Shown one piece after another: positions 33,972 to 42,281 of a DNA stretch of 64,000 bases (position 1 is the stretch's first letter; every line of letters begins with the position of its first letter). The notes beneath the pieces are model-generated. The model was not told the origin of the DNA. It made no database searches and saw only the letters and a list, made by a program, of their open reading frames with translations. Source of the stretch: Streptomyces sp. MBT53 (GTDB taxonomy: Bacteria > Actinomycetota > Actinomycetes > Streptomycetales > Streptomycetaceae); assembly GCF_016654115.1 (NCBI RefSeq), contig NZ_JAEQAZ010000003.1, positions 1 through 64,000 of the forward strand. Direction: 5' to 3'. Both the position numbers and the translations under genes were made by a program.

Positions 33972-35547
33972 CCGGCCGTCCCCTGAGGTCCCTGCGGAGG
34001 ATCTTTCCCGACGCCGACTTCGGGATGGCGTCGACGAAGTCCACGAGCCGGACCTTCTTGTGCGGGGCGACGTGTTCGGCGACGTACGACATGATCTCGT
34101 TCGCGGTCGCGGCGGTGCCGCCCTGGAGGACGACGAACGCGCGGGGAATCTCGCCGCCTTCCTCGTCGGGATGCGCCACGACCGCCGCGTCCGCGATCGA
34201 GGGATGGGTCAGCAGCACGGCTTCGAGTTCGGCCGGCGGGACCTGGTAGCCCTTGTACTTGATGAGTTCCTTGAGCCGGTCGACCACATAGACCTCGCCC
34301 TTGGCGCCGATCTCGATGATGTCGCCGGTGTGCAGGAACCCGTCCGGATCGATCGTGGCCGCGGTCGCCTCGGGGTTGCCGAGGTAGCCCCGCATGACGT
34401 TCGGGCCGCGCACGAGCATCTCGCCGGCCGAGCTGCGCCGACCCGGTGTCCAGGGGACGTCCTGGCCGGTCGCCGGGTCGACGGCCTTGAATTCGAGGTT
34501 CGGGACGGCCACCCCGATCGAGCCGACGGACATCTCCGGGTCGTCGAGCGGGGTGAGATGCGAGACGGGACTGAGTTCGGTCATGCCGAAGCCCTGCATC
34601 AGCCGGACGTCCAGTCGTGCCGCGAGACGGTTGCCGAGTGCCTCGTCCAACGGCGCGGCGCCGCTCACCACCATCCGCAGGCTCGAGAGGTCGTACTGCT
34701 CGACCACCGGGTGCTTGGCCAGGGCGACCGCGACCGGCGGGGCGATGTAGAGGAAGGTGACGCGGTGCTCCTGGATCCTGGTCAGGAACTCCGCCAGGTC
34801 GAACCGGGGCATGGTGACGAGCGTGCCGCGTGCCCTGAGGGTCAGGTTCAGCAGGACGTTCATGCCGTAGATGTGGAAGAACGGCAGCACCGCGAGCACC
34901 GTGTCGTGCTCGGTCACCTTCAACATGGGCTCGCACTGGGCGATGTTGGCGACGAGGTTGGTGTGGGTGAGCATGACGCCCTTGGCCAGGCCGGTCGTGC
35001 CCGAGGAGTACGGCAGCACCGCGAGGTGGGTGGCCGGGGCGACGGCGATGTCCGGTGCGGTCGCGCCCTCGCCGAGCAGGTCGGGCAGCGACGGGTAGCC
35101 CTCGGTCGGGTCCAGCACGATGAACGCGTCCCGGCCGAGCCCCGCCTCTTCGGCGCCCGCGAGCGCGCCCGGCAGGAGCGAGGCGACCGTGACGTACGTC
35201 GACGCGCCGGAATCCCGCAGCTGGCCCGCGATCTCGTGCGGGGCGTACATCGCGTTGAGCGCCGTCGCGGTGGCCCCGGCGCGCAGGATCCCGTGGAAGG
35301 CGATCACGAAACCGGAACCGTTCGGCGCGTGCAGCGCCACGACGTCGCCCGGTGCGACCCCGCGAGCGGCGAGCGCGCCCGCGAACCGGTCCACCGCCTG
35401 TCTCAGTTCGCCGTAGGTCAGCGTGCGGTCACCGTCGACGACCGCCGTCCGGCCGAGGTCGGCCTCGCTCAGCGAGCCGAACAGATAGTCGTAGACGCTG
35501 GTCGACGGGATCTCGACGTCGGGATATGTGCTCTTGATGCTGGTCAC
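33949..35547 (-). CDS. acyl-CoA ligase, 4-coumarate:CoA ligase-like
   Basis: 532 residues of the ANL adenylating family. The AMP motif PYSSGTTGLAKGVMLTH, the A5 motif QGFGMTE, the hinge VVDRLKELIKYKGYQVPPAELE and the catalytic lysine near the end (PKSASGKILRR) are all present. It would activate an aromatic or fatty acid as its CoA ester using ATP. GTG 35547 follows GGAG by 6 bases. It is last in a minus-strand run with an aldehyde dehydrogenase, an EthD-like protein and a Zn-alcohol dehydrogenase: alcohol to aldehyde to acid to acyl-CoA is a sensible order. Confidence 0.9.
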   Translation of the reverse strand: MTSIKSTYPDVEIPSTSVYDYLFGSLSEADLGRTAVVDGDRTLTYGELRQAVDRFAGALAARGVAPGDVVALHAPNGSGFVIAFHGILRAGATATALNAMYAPHEIAGQLRDSGASTYVTVASLLPGALAGAEEAGLGRDAFIVLDPTEGYPSLPDLLGEGATAPDIAVAPATHLAVLPYSSGTTGLAKGVMLTHTNLVANIAQCEPMLKVTEHDTVLAVLPFFHIYGMNVLLNLTLRARGTLVTMPRFDLAEFLTRIQEHRVTFLYIAPPVAVALAKHPVVEQYDLSSLRMVVSGAAPLDEALGNRLAARLDVRLMQGFGMTELSPVSHLTPLDDPEMSVGSIGVAVPNLEFKAVDPATGQDVPWTPGRRSSAGEMLVRGPNVMRGYLGNPEATAATIDPDGFLHTGDIIEIGAKGEVYVVDRLKELIKYKGYQVPPAELEAVLLTHPSIADAAVVAHPDEEGGEIPRAFVVLQGGTAATANEIMSYVAEHVAPHKKVRLVDFVDAIPKSASGKILRRDLRGRPVTTSAAG

Positions 35548-35580
35548 GGAGTGCTCCTTCGCCGGTCGGGGTGCAGAGGG

Positions 35581-37305
35581 TCAGCCGCGGAACGCGTCGG
35601 CGAAGATTCCGGGCAGCTTGAACCAGCTGGGCTTCGCGGCGAACGCGGACAACTTGGCCCCGGTGCGATGGGCCGTCCTGGCCGTCACGAACCACGGGGG
35701 GCGCGGGAACAAGGAGTTCTCGCCGTGCAGGACCGAGCGCGGGAAGGTGCGGAAGGGGCCGTGGACGACCGAGCGTTCTGTGGTGTCGATGAGATGGGCG
35801 TTGTGGACGACGCCGATGCCGGAACCCACCTCCTCCAGGGTGTTGCCGGGGAACGCGCCCCAGGTGAAGGGGGCGCCCAGGAACGCCACCGCGCTCCACG
35901 CGTTGACGCCGATGGAGCCGTAGCGGAGTCCGGCGAGGATGTCGTCGAACTCCTTGATCGCCCGCTTGTCCTTCGGGGCCACGGCGATGCTCGCGCCGAG
36001 GGTGCCGTCCAGCTCGGTGTTGGCGAACTCCACGGCGGCCCGGAAGAAGTCCGCGCCCGTTCCGGGGAGCGCGGTGTGGCCGAGGACGGGTGCGAAGTAC
36101 TCGGTCGCGAAGAGGTCCCTGCTCGTGGCCTCGGAGACCTCGACCAGCAGACGGCCGGAGTGGTCCTCGGCCTCGGGGTAGGAACTGCGGGCGGCGTCCA
36201 TCTTGCGGTCGGAACCGGGGTACCACGGCTCGCGTCGGGGCAACCGGTCGAGAACGCGCCGCAGTTCGGCGAGGAACTCGTCCTTCTGCCGCCAGTCCGA
36301 GGACAGGATCAGCGTCTGGGTGGCGATGCAGTTGTGGCCGGAGTTCTGCAGTCGCTGGGTGGCGATCTGCTCGGCCTGGAACCTGAGATCGGCCCTGCTC
36401 CACCTGCCGGGGATGACGATCGTCGGTGAGACGCCCACGAGTTCGGAGCTGATCGGCTTGTCCAGGACGGGGGTGCGGGCCGCGCGGTTCGCCGAGGCGG
36501 TCGCGCCGGTACCCCACACGATCGCGTCGTGCGTCACGGCCGAACCGGTGATGTGCACATGCGCGATACCGGGGTGCCGGGTGAGGTAACCACCCACCTT
36601 CGCCGCGCCGTTGACGATCCGCAGCAGGTTCGCGTCGATCAGCGGCTTGAACGCCGCGCTGTAGGCGTCGGTGAGTCCGGCGAACGTCGGGTTCAGTTTG
36701 AGCACCGATGCCCGATTGAAGGCGACGAGTTCGTAGAGCACGTCCAGCGGCCCGATCGAGGCGATGTTGCCGGCGCCGAGCACCAGCCCGACGCCACCGT
36801 TCTCGCCGACGCGCAGCGCGCCGAGACCGGCCTCGGCGCGGGCCCGGTCCTCGGTGACGCCCGGCTTGAGCCAGACCTCGCCCTTGAAGCCGTGCAGAAG
36901 GGTGTGTTCGAGCAGGTTCGCCGGCAACACCTCGAACCGGATCCGGCCGCCGGGCGCCGGCCTGGCCTTCACCCCGCTCAGCGGCGACTCGCCCTTCGCC
37001 AGCAGGGCCAGGCTGTGCGCGACACGACCGAAGCCGGCCAACGACGCGTACGGCCCGGAGATCCACTCCTCCCCCTCCATCGGGCCCGCGTGGGTTCCCT
37101 TGGCCGCGACCGCCGCCGCGACCCAGTCGTCCGCGTGCCGCGCGATCGACGCCTGAGTCTCCGCGATCAGGGCGGCCCGTCGGTCCAGGCCGAGCCCCGA
37201 CCAGACGTCCGCCCCTACGGCGAGATCGGCTATGGCCCTGTCCAGGTTCGCCCGGACTTCCTCGGTGATCTCGTCGTCGACAGGGGGTATCCGGGTCGCG
37301 CTCAT
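35581..37305 (-). CDS. aldehyde dehydrogenase family protein
   Basis: 574 residues, longer than the usual 480-500. The catalytic cysteine is in SGHNCIATQT; the cofactor region (GGVGLVLGAGNIASIGPLDVLYEL, HITGSAVTHDAIVWG) and the C-terminal SGIGVVHNAH block are diverged from classic ALDHs and fit a distinct actinobacterial subgroup. It should oxidise an aldehyde to an acid in the cytoplasm. ATG 37305 follows AGGAG. The neighbours suggest a role between the alcohol dehydrogenase and the acyl-CoA ligase. Confidence 0.88.
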   Translation of the reverse strand: MSATRIPPVDDEITEEVRANLDRAIADLAVGADVWSGLGLDRRAALIAETQASIARHADDWVAAAVAAKGTHAGPMEGEEWISGPYASLAGFGRVAHSLALLAKGESPLSGVKARPAPGGRIRFEVLPANLLEHTLLHGFKGEVWLKPGVTEDRARAEAGLGALRVGENGGVGLVLGAGNIASIGPLDVLYELVAFNRASVLKLNPTFAGLTDAYSAAFKPLIDANLLRIVNGAAKVGGYLTRHPGIAHVHITGSAVTHDAIVWGTGATASANRAARTPVLDKPISSELVGVSPTIVIPGRWSRADLRFQAEQIATQRLQNSGHNCIATQTLILSSDWRQKDEFLAELRRVLDRLPRREPWYPGSDRKMDAARSSYPEAEDHSGRLLVEVSEATSRDLFATEYFAPVLGHTALPGTGADFFRAAVEFANTELDGTLGASIAVAPKDKRAIKEFDDILAGLRYGSIGVNAWSAVAFLGAPFTWGAFPGNTLEEVGSGIGVVHNAHLIDTTERSVVHGPFRTFPRSVLHGENSLFPRPPWFVTARTAHRTGAKLSAFAAKPSWFKLPGIFADAFRG

Positions 37306-37385
37306 CTCTGGTTCTCCTCAGGCGGGTTGACGCGGAGGCGTCGAGGGATCGGGGGCTGGTCGAGCCGGTGGCGGCCCTTCTCGTC

Positions 37386-37685
37386 TCAGGCCTGCTGCGG
37401 AGCGGAGGTGTACAGGGATGTCGAGGCGACCTCGAACCCGGCCGCGTGCTTTCCGGCCTCCGCGAACTCGGCGGACTGCAGTGCGGTGGCCACGGCGTCC
37501 TCGTCGGCGAAGGACATCTCGACCACGAGATACGGTGTCACGCCCCTGAGCCCGCGCGGGTGGGAGAGCTGGAAGTCGACGAGGCCGGGGATGGCCTTCG
37601 CCAGCGCGACATGCTCATCGCGGTACCGGGCGTCGAAGGCGTCGGGGTCGGCGGGGTCGAAGTACTGGACGACGATGCGGTGCAT
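37386..37685 (-). CDS. EthD family protein
   Basis: 99 residues of the dimeric alpha-beta barrel EthD family (MHRIVVQYFDPADPDAFDARY start, HVALAKAIPG, SPYL/TPYLVVEMSF). EthD proteins accompany oxidative degradation of ethers and other compounds, and some relatives act on polyketide-like aromatics; the biochemical role is usually unknown. ATG 37685 follows AAGGAG. It lies between the aldehyde dehydrogenase and the alcohol dehydrogenase genes and is likely co-transcribed. Confidence 0.88.
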   Translation of the reverse strand: MHRIVVQYFDPADPDAFDARYRDEHVALAKAIPGLVDFQLSHPRGLRGVTPYLVVEMSFADEDAVATALQSAEFAEAGKHAAGFEVASTSLYTSAPQQA

Positions 37686-37738
37686 GGGGTTTCTCCTTGT
37701 GCGGGTCGAGTGGCCGTCGTTCGGTCAGTCTGGTGGCC

Positions 37739-38752
37739 CTAGTAACCGTCGCGGACGACGAGGGGCTTGCGGAGGCCCTGGGCCAGGGCGGTCGGGGCGT
37801 CCTCGAAGCTCACGACGTCGGAGAAGACCGGGAGCGGGTCCACGGTCCCGTCGGCGATGAGGGCGAGGACGTCCGGGATGTTCGGACCCACGTTGGGTCG
37901 GCCCGTCGAGAACGTCACGCCCTGCATGTACATCGAGAGCATAGGAACGGCGACGTCCTGCCAGTAGATCCCGAAGCTGTGGCAAAAGCCGTTCGGGGCA
38001 ACCGCGTTGAGGGCCGCGTGCAGCCCGTCGGGACGGCCGGACGCGTCGAACGTCACCTGGAACTCGCGGCCACGGGGCACCTCGTCGAGGATCTCGGCGC
38101 CCAGTCCGCGGGCGAGTTCGACGCACTCGGGGTCGAAGGTGTCGACGTAGGCGACCGAGGACGCGCCGAGTGCCTTGGCGAAGGTGACGGCGAAGACGCC
38201 GACCGAGCCGGTCCCTCCGACGACGAGGACGTCGGCGCCCGGCGCGTTGCGCAGTGCCGGGGCGACCGCGCTGTAGGTGTCGGAGAGGTTGTCGCCCACC
38301 GACGCCGCCGCACGGGCACTGACCCCCTCGGGCAGCGGCGCCAACCCGTAGCCCGCGAAGGGGATACGGACCGCTTCGGAGAAGAAGCCGCCGTAGTCAC
38401 CGCCCACGGGCAGCCCGTACATCGCGTTCCGCGGAACGTTCGTACAACCGGTGGGCCGACCGGACGCGCACGCGGCGCAGGTGCCGCACGCGACATGCCA
38501 GGCGGGGACGACGAGTTGACCGGGCTTCACGTGCGAGACATTGTCGCCGACTTCGAGGACCTTGGCCACGGTCTCGTGCCCGAGCGCGAACGGGCCCTGG
38601 AACGGGGCCAGTCCCGCGATCATGAAGCGGTCCAGGTCGCAGGTGGTCGAGACGACCGGCTGGACGATCGCGTCGTCGTCGGACTCGAGCACCGGCATCG
38701 GCACGTCGACGTACCGCAGCTCGCCCTTCTTGACGAACTCGAATCTCTGCAT
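37739..38752 (-). CDS. zinc-dependent alcohol dehydrogenase
   Basis: 337 residues of the medium-chain dehydrogenase family. Catalytic zinc ligands appear in TTCDLDRF and LGHETV; the structural zinc loop is CGTCAACASGRPTGC. The cofactor motif is VVGGTGSVGVFA. First gene of the run after the TetR gene; ATG 38752 follows AGGAGGG. It would oxidise an alcohol to the aldehyde used by the neighbouring dehydrogenase. Confidence 0.9.
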   Translation of the reverse strand: MQRFEFVKKGELRYVDVPMPVLESDDDAIVQPVVSTTCDLDRFMIAGLAPFQGPFALGHETVAKVLEVGDNVSHVKPGQLVVPAWHVACGTCAACASGRPTGCTNVPRNAMYGLPVGGDYGGFFSEAVRIPFAGYGLAPLPEGVSARAAASVGDNLSDTYSAVAPALRNAPGADVLVVGGTGSVGVFAVTFAKALGASSVAYVDTFDPECVELARGLGAEILDEVPRGREFQVTFDASGRPDGLHAALNAVAPNGFCHSFGIYWQDVAVPMLSMYMQGVTFSTGRPNVGPNIPDVLALIADGTVDPLPVFSDVVSFEDAPTALAQGLRKPLVVRDGY

Positions 38753-38857
38753 GGGTGGCCCTCCTCGGGGCTCGGTCGTGCGGGACCGGAAACCGGCGCG
38801 TGCCGGTCCGTGTCCCCGGGTTGGTGAACGCGTCGCGGTTCCTGGAGGCGATACGCG

Positions 38858-39478
38858 TCAGTCGATGTGCGGCGTACGGCCGGGAGCGGCGTCGGGGCGG
38901 TTGCCCAGCGCGAGGACCAGCAGGTCGTGGATCTCGGCGGCGACCGCCTCGATCGGGGCGCTGCTCTGCTGGGCCCGGGACACGACCACCGCTCCCTCCT
39001 CCGCGGCGACGATGAGCGCGGCGAGCCGACGGCTTCGGTCCTCGGCCAGGCCGTGCCGTCGCAACATGGCCGCCAACGCCTCCTGCCAGCCGGCGAAGAC
39101 CTCGCCTGCGGCGCGGGCGAGGTGGGGGGCTTCGTCGTTGGTCTCCACGGCCACCGCCACGATCGGGCAGCCGGCCCGGTAGCGGCTCTTCACGAGCTGG
39201 TCGCGCCACACGGTGAAGAACTTGTCGATGGCCGCCACCGGATCGTCGGCCTCCATGGCGGCCTCGATCACACCGGCCATGAAGTCGCCGGCCAGCGCCA
39301 CCGCCTCTTCGACCAACTGGGTCCGCCCGCCGGGGAAGTGGTGGTACACCGAGCCGCGCGGGGCGCCGCTGTGGGCCAGCACCCGGTCGATGCTGGTCGC
39401 GCTCGCGCCGTACTCGCGCAGCAGGGCCACGGTGCTGTTGACCATCCGCTCGCGGCTGTCGCTCCTACGAGGGCTCAC
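38858..39478 (-). CDS. TetR family transcriptional regulator (LmrA/YxaF type)
   Basis: 206 residues. The HTH (MVNSTVALLREYGASATSIDRVLAHSGAPRGSVYHHFPGGRTQLVEEAV) matches the LmrA/YxaF branch, and the C-terminal part (KSRYRAGCPIVAVAVE) is also typical of it. It sits upstream of the dehydrogenase run and divergent from the MBL-fold gene; the palindrome at 39539-39551 between them is the likely binding site. Start GTG at 39478. Confidence 0.9.
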   Translation of the reverse strand: MSPRRSDSRERMVNSTVALLREYGASATSIDRVLAHSGAPRGSVYHHFPGGRTQLVEEAVALAGDFMAGVIEAAMEADDPVAAIDKFFTVWRDQLVKSRYRAGCPIVAVAVETNDEAPHLARAAGEVFAGWQEALAAMLRRHGLAEDRSRRLAALIVAAEEGAVVVSRAQQSSAPIEAVAAEIHDLLVLALGNRPDAAPGRTPHID

Positions 39479-39531
39479 GAAACCACCACCTCAGTCGCTC
39501 GTCCAGGCGGGTCCGTCCGCGCCGAAATTAA

Positions 39532-39551
39532 TCTATGGTCTATGGCATAGA
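39532..39551. promoter_or_regulatory. TetR operator candidate
   Basis: TCTATGGCATAGA (39539-39551) is a perfect palindrome around a central G, and TCTATGG also occurs directly before it (39532-39538). It is located between the divergent TetR and MBL-fold genes, 66 bases before the latter. Confidence 0.55.
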
Positions 39552-39617
39552 ACATGCAAGGAGGCGGGTGCGCTCCTCCCGGTTTCCCGCCACCGCCACA
39601 GACAGGAACCGATTCAC

Positions 39618-40445
39618 ATGCCCACTCAGCTCGACGTCAACGTCTTCACCGCACCGGAGAAGCCCCTGGTGGGAGAACGGCCCCGGCCCTTCGGGGCGCC
39701 GATGGCCTGGGACCCGATGACCTCGACCCTGATCCACGGCGAGCGCGACGCCGTCCTGGTCGACCCGCTCACCACCGTCACCGAGGCCGAGGCGCTGGCC
39801 GACTGGGTCGCCCTGCACCACCGCAACCTGACCACGATCTACATCACCCACGGCCACCTCGACCACTTCGGCGGCCTCGGCGTGCTGCTCCGGCGCTACC
39901 CCGGGGCCCGAGCCATCGCGACACCGGGCTCGGTCGAACTGGCGCGGGAGCACGGGAAGGCGCTGCCGGTCTTCCGCAAGTGGCTCCCGGGGCAGATGCC
40001 GAACACGCTCACGCTGCCGGAGCCCTACGAGAAGGAGACCTTCACCCTGGAGGGCCACGAGCTGCGGATCATCGAGCAGGGCCACACCGACGGCAAGAAC
40101 AGCACCTCCCTGTACGTCCCGTCGATCGACCTCGTCGTCGCCGGTGACGTCCTGTACAACCAGTGCCACGCGTACGTCGCCGACACCACCCCCAAGATCC
40201 GCGAGAACTGGATCGCCGCGCTGGACCGGCTGGCGGCCCTGAACCCGAGGACGGCCGTCGCCGGCCACAAGAAGCCCGGCGCCCCGGACACCCCCGAGTG
40301 CATCGAGACGACGAAGCGCTACCTCACCGACTTCGGGCGCCTCCAGGAAAAGGCGTCCACGGACCGCGAGTTGTTCGACGCCATGAACACGCTCTACCCC
40401 GACTTCGCGGCCAAGCAGGCGTGGCTGATGTTCGGGATGTCCTGA
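39618..40445 (+). CDS. MBL-fold metallo-hydrolase
   Basis: 275 residues. The metallo-beta-lactamase motif THGHLDHFGG is present, with later ligands in EQGHTDGKN, VAGDVLYN and VAGHKK. No signal peptide. The substrate is unknown; relatives include lactonases, thioesterase-like hydrolases and glyoxalase II-like proteins. ATG 39618 follows AGGA. Divergent from the TetR gene and 9 bases from the convergent MerR gene. Confidence 0.9.
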   Translation: MPTQLDVNVFTAPEKPLVGERPRPFGAPMAWDPMTSTLIHGERDAVLVDPLTTVTEAEALADWVALHHRNLTTIYITHGHLDHFGGLGVLLRRYPGARAIATPGSVELAREHGKALPVFRKWLPGQMPNTLTLPEPYEKETFTLEGHELRIIEQGHTDGKNSTSLYVPSIDLVVAGDVLYNQCHAYVADTTPKIRENWIAALDRLAALNPRTAVAGHKKPGAPDTPECIETTKRYLTDFGRLQEKASTDRELFDAMNTLYPDFAAKQAWLMFGMS

Positions 40446-40454
40446 CCGGACGCG

Positions 40455-41456
40455 TCATCCGCCGGTCGGGCCCTGGCGCAGCGCGGCGGCCATCCACTCG
40501 CGGAGTGCCGCCGCGCGCTCCGGGTCAGGCTTGGGGGTGCCGTTGATGGTCGCCACCAGGGAGTGGTACTTGGTCAGCAGTCGCAGGCCGGTCGACCTGG
40601 CCAGTGCCTGTGCCGCCCTGCCGTTCCGGTCGAAGTCGACGATGCCGCGCCGGGCCTTCTCCACGTCGTGTCCGTGGTCCCCGGTCATCGCCGTGACCAG
40701 CCTCGCCGAGTCGGCGGCCACCCGCTCGGCGATGTCCCGGGCAAGCGGCGACTCCGCGGGCACGCCCGCCTGTTGGGAGGCCTGCGCCTCCAGGAGGAGC
40801 TTCCGATGCCTCTCGACGCGGGCTATCATCTCCGGCGACGCCATCAGCCTGCCCTGCTCGGTGCCGAAGGTGCGGTGGAGGAAGTCCCGCAGCGCCGTGC
40901 GGAACTCCAAGTCCCGTACGATCTCGGCGAGTTCGATCCAGGCCTCCAGCTGCTCGGTGGACGGCTCCTCGGGCAAGTGGGGCCGTTTGCTGTGCAGTTG
41001 CTCGACGTAGCCGGGATGGACGTCCAGGCCGTCGGTCACGAAGTCCCAGAACTCGCCGATGAGCCGGTAGCGGTCGTCGTCGGACATCGACACCAACTTG
41101 TGCATCAGACTCACCTGTTCCGTCGTGGTGTGCTGCCGAACGATGGTCCGCAGTACGGCGGAGCGCGCCCGGAACTGCCGTAACTGGTCCTCGACCAGGC
41201 GCAGATGGGTGACCGCCAGGTCGTGCAGGGAGGTCTCGGCGCCCAGCACCCGGCGGATGTCGTCGAGGCCGGCACCCAGGTCGCGCAGGGTCCGCACGAG
41301 TTCGAGCCGGGCGATGGCGTGCACGTCGTACTGCCGGAAGCCGCCCCCGGTGAGGCCGGTGGGGGTGACGACACCCTCGTCGGCGTAGAACCGGATCGCG
41401 CTCACGCTCAGGCCGGTGCGGCGGGCGACGTCTCCGATGGAATAGAGCTCGTTCAT
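40455..41456 (-). CDS. MerR family transcriptional regulator
   Basis: 333 residues. The N-terminal HTH (YSIGDVARRTGLSVSAIRFYADEGVVTPTG) is a clear MerR domain, and a coiled-coil helix follows. The C-terminal 200 residues are larger than in simple MerR proteins and include a region with His, Glu and Asp residues reminiscent of a TipA-like or other effector domain, but this is not certain. ATG 41456 lies 7 bases after a -10 box, so the transcript is probably leaderless. Confidence 0.9.
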   Translation of the reverse strand: MNELYSIGDVARRTGLSVSAIRFYADEGVVTPTGLTGGGFRQYDVHAIARLELVRTLRDLGAGLDDIRRVLGAETSLHDLAVTHLRLVEDQLRQFRARSAVLRTIVRQHTTTEQVSLMHKLVSMSDDDRYRLIGEFWDFVTDGLDVHPGYVEQLHSKRPHLPEEPSTEQLEAWIELAEIVRDLEFRTALRDFLHRTFGTEQGRLMASPEMIARVERHRKLLLEAQASQQAGVPAESPLARDIAERVAADSARLVTAMTGDHGHDVEKARRGIVDFDRNGRAAQALARSTGLRLLTKYHSLVATINGTPKPDPERAAALREWMAAALRQGPTGG

Positions 41457-41463
41457 GCCGATC

Positions 41464-41495
41464 ACTATCGGATCTCGAGCGGCTTGAGAGTCAAG
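41464..41495 (-). promoter_or_regulatory. MerR-type promoter with 19-base spacer
   Basis: On the minus strand TTGACT (41494-41489) and GATAGT (41469-41464) are separated by 19 bases, the long spacer characteristic of MerR-activated promoters. The dyad CTTGA-GAG-TCAAG (41483-41495) lies at the -35 end. Transcription would start at or next to the ATG (41456). Confidence 0.6.
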
Positions 41496-41579
41496 GGGGG
41501 ATCGGCGGCCGTCAACACCGGGTGAGTGGAATCTGAGTATAGTGATTGGACTGGTTGTCTAGGAGTGGGAAGGGGGAAC

Positions 41580-42281
41580 GTGGACAACGACCCTGTCCTG
41601 GACGCCGAACGGGACGCGATCGTCGGTGCGTTGGGGCCTGTCGTCGAGGGAATCGCGGCGACGTTCGGGCCGGTGTGCGAGGTCGTGCTGCACGACTACC
41701 GGCACCCGGAGAAGTCCGTGGTCGCCGTCGCCGGAGCCGTCACCGGGCGTTCGGTGGGCGGTGCGATGAGCGAGATCGGGCTGCGGGTGCTGGCGCGCGG
41801 GGACGAGGCCGGCGACGAGTTGAACTACCTCACCCGGACCAAGGGCGGCCAACTGCTCAAGTCGTCCACGATGCTGCTGCGGGACTCGACGGGCGCGGTG
41901 TTCGGCGCGCTGTGCGTCAACGTCGACGTCACCGCCGTACAGCAGGCGCAGGCCGTGCTCAACGGGATCGGCGGGGGAGCCGGGACCGGGGCGGGCGAGG
42001 CGCCGGGTACGACCACCTTCGGCAACGACATCGACTCCGTGGTGGAGGCCATCGTCGACGCCCATCAGCTGCGGCAGAGCAGGACATGGGTCCAACTCGG
42101 CCGCGCCGAGCGGCTGGAGCTGTTCCGCAGCCTCGACGAGCACGGGGTGTTCGCCGTGCGCCGGGCCGTCGAGCAGGTCGCCGCCCGGCTCGGCATCTCC
42201 CGCGCCTCCGCCTACAACTACCTCTCCCAGGCCCGCACCGCGACTGCCACCCCCGCCGCTTCCGATGGAGGACCCGCGTGA
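41580..42281 (+). CDS. YheO/DauR-like helix-turn-helix regulator
   Basis: 233 residues. The N-terminal part is a YheO-like PAS domain (GPVCEVVLHDYRHPEKSVVAVAG, LLKSSTMLLRDSTGAVFGALCVNVDV); the C-terminal part is an HTH_22 domain (DEHGVFAVRRAVEQVAARLGISRASAYNYL). Such proteins regulate amino acid catabolism genes, for example DauR for D-arginine. GTG 41580 follows AAGGGGG. The stop overlaps the dehydratase start by 4 bases, so regulator and enzyme are on one message and the dehydratase substrate is probably the effector or pathway controlled. Confidence 0.87.
   Translation: MDNDPVLDAERDAIVGALGPVVEGIAATFGPVCEVVLHDYRHPEKSVVAVAGAVTGRSVGGAMSEIGLRVLARGDEAGDELNYLTRTKGGQLLKSSTMLLRDSTGAVFGALCVNVDVTAVQQAQAVLNGIGGGAGTGAGEAPGTTTFGNDIDSVVEAIVDAHQLRQSRTWVQLGRAERLELFRSLDEHGVFAVRRAVEQVAARLGISRASAYNYLSQARTATATPAASDGGPA

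Noticed and set aside
33895..36429. Open frame of about 840 codons antisense to the ligase and ALDH genes
   Set aside because: It spans two verified genes on the other strand and has no recognisable motif.
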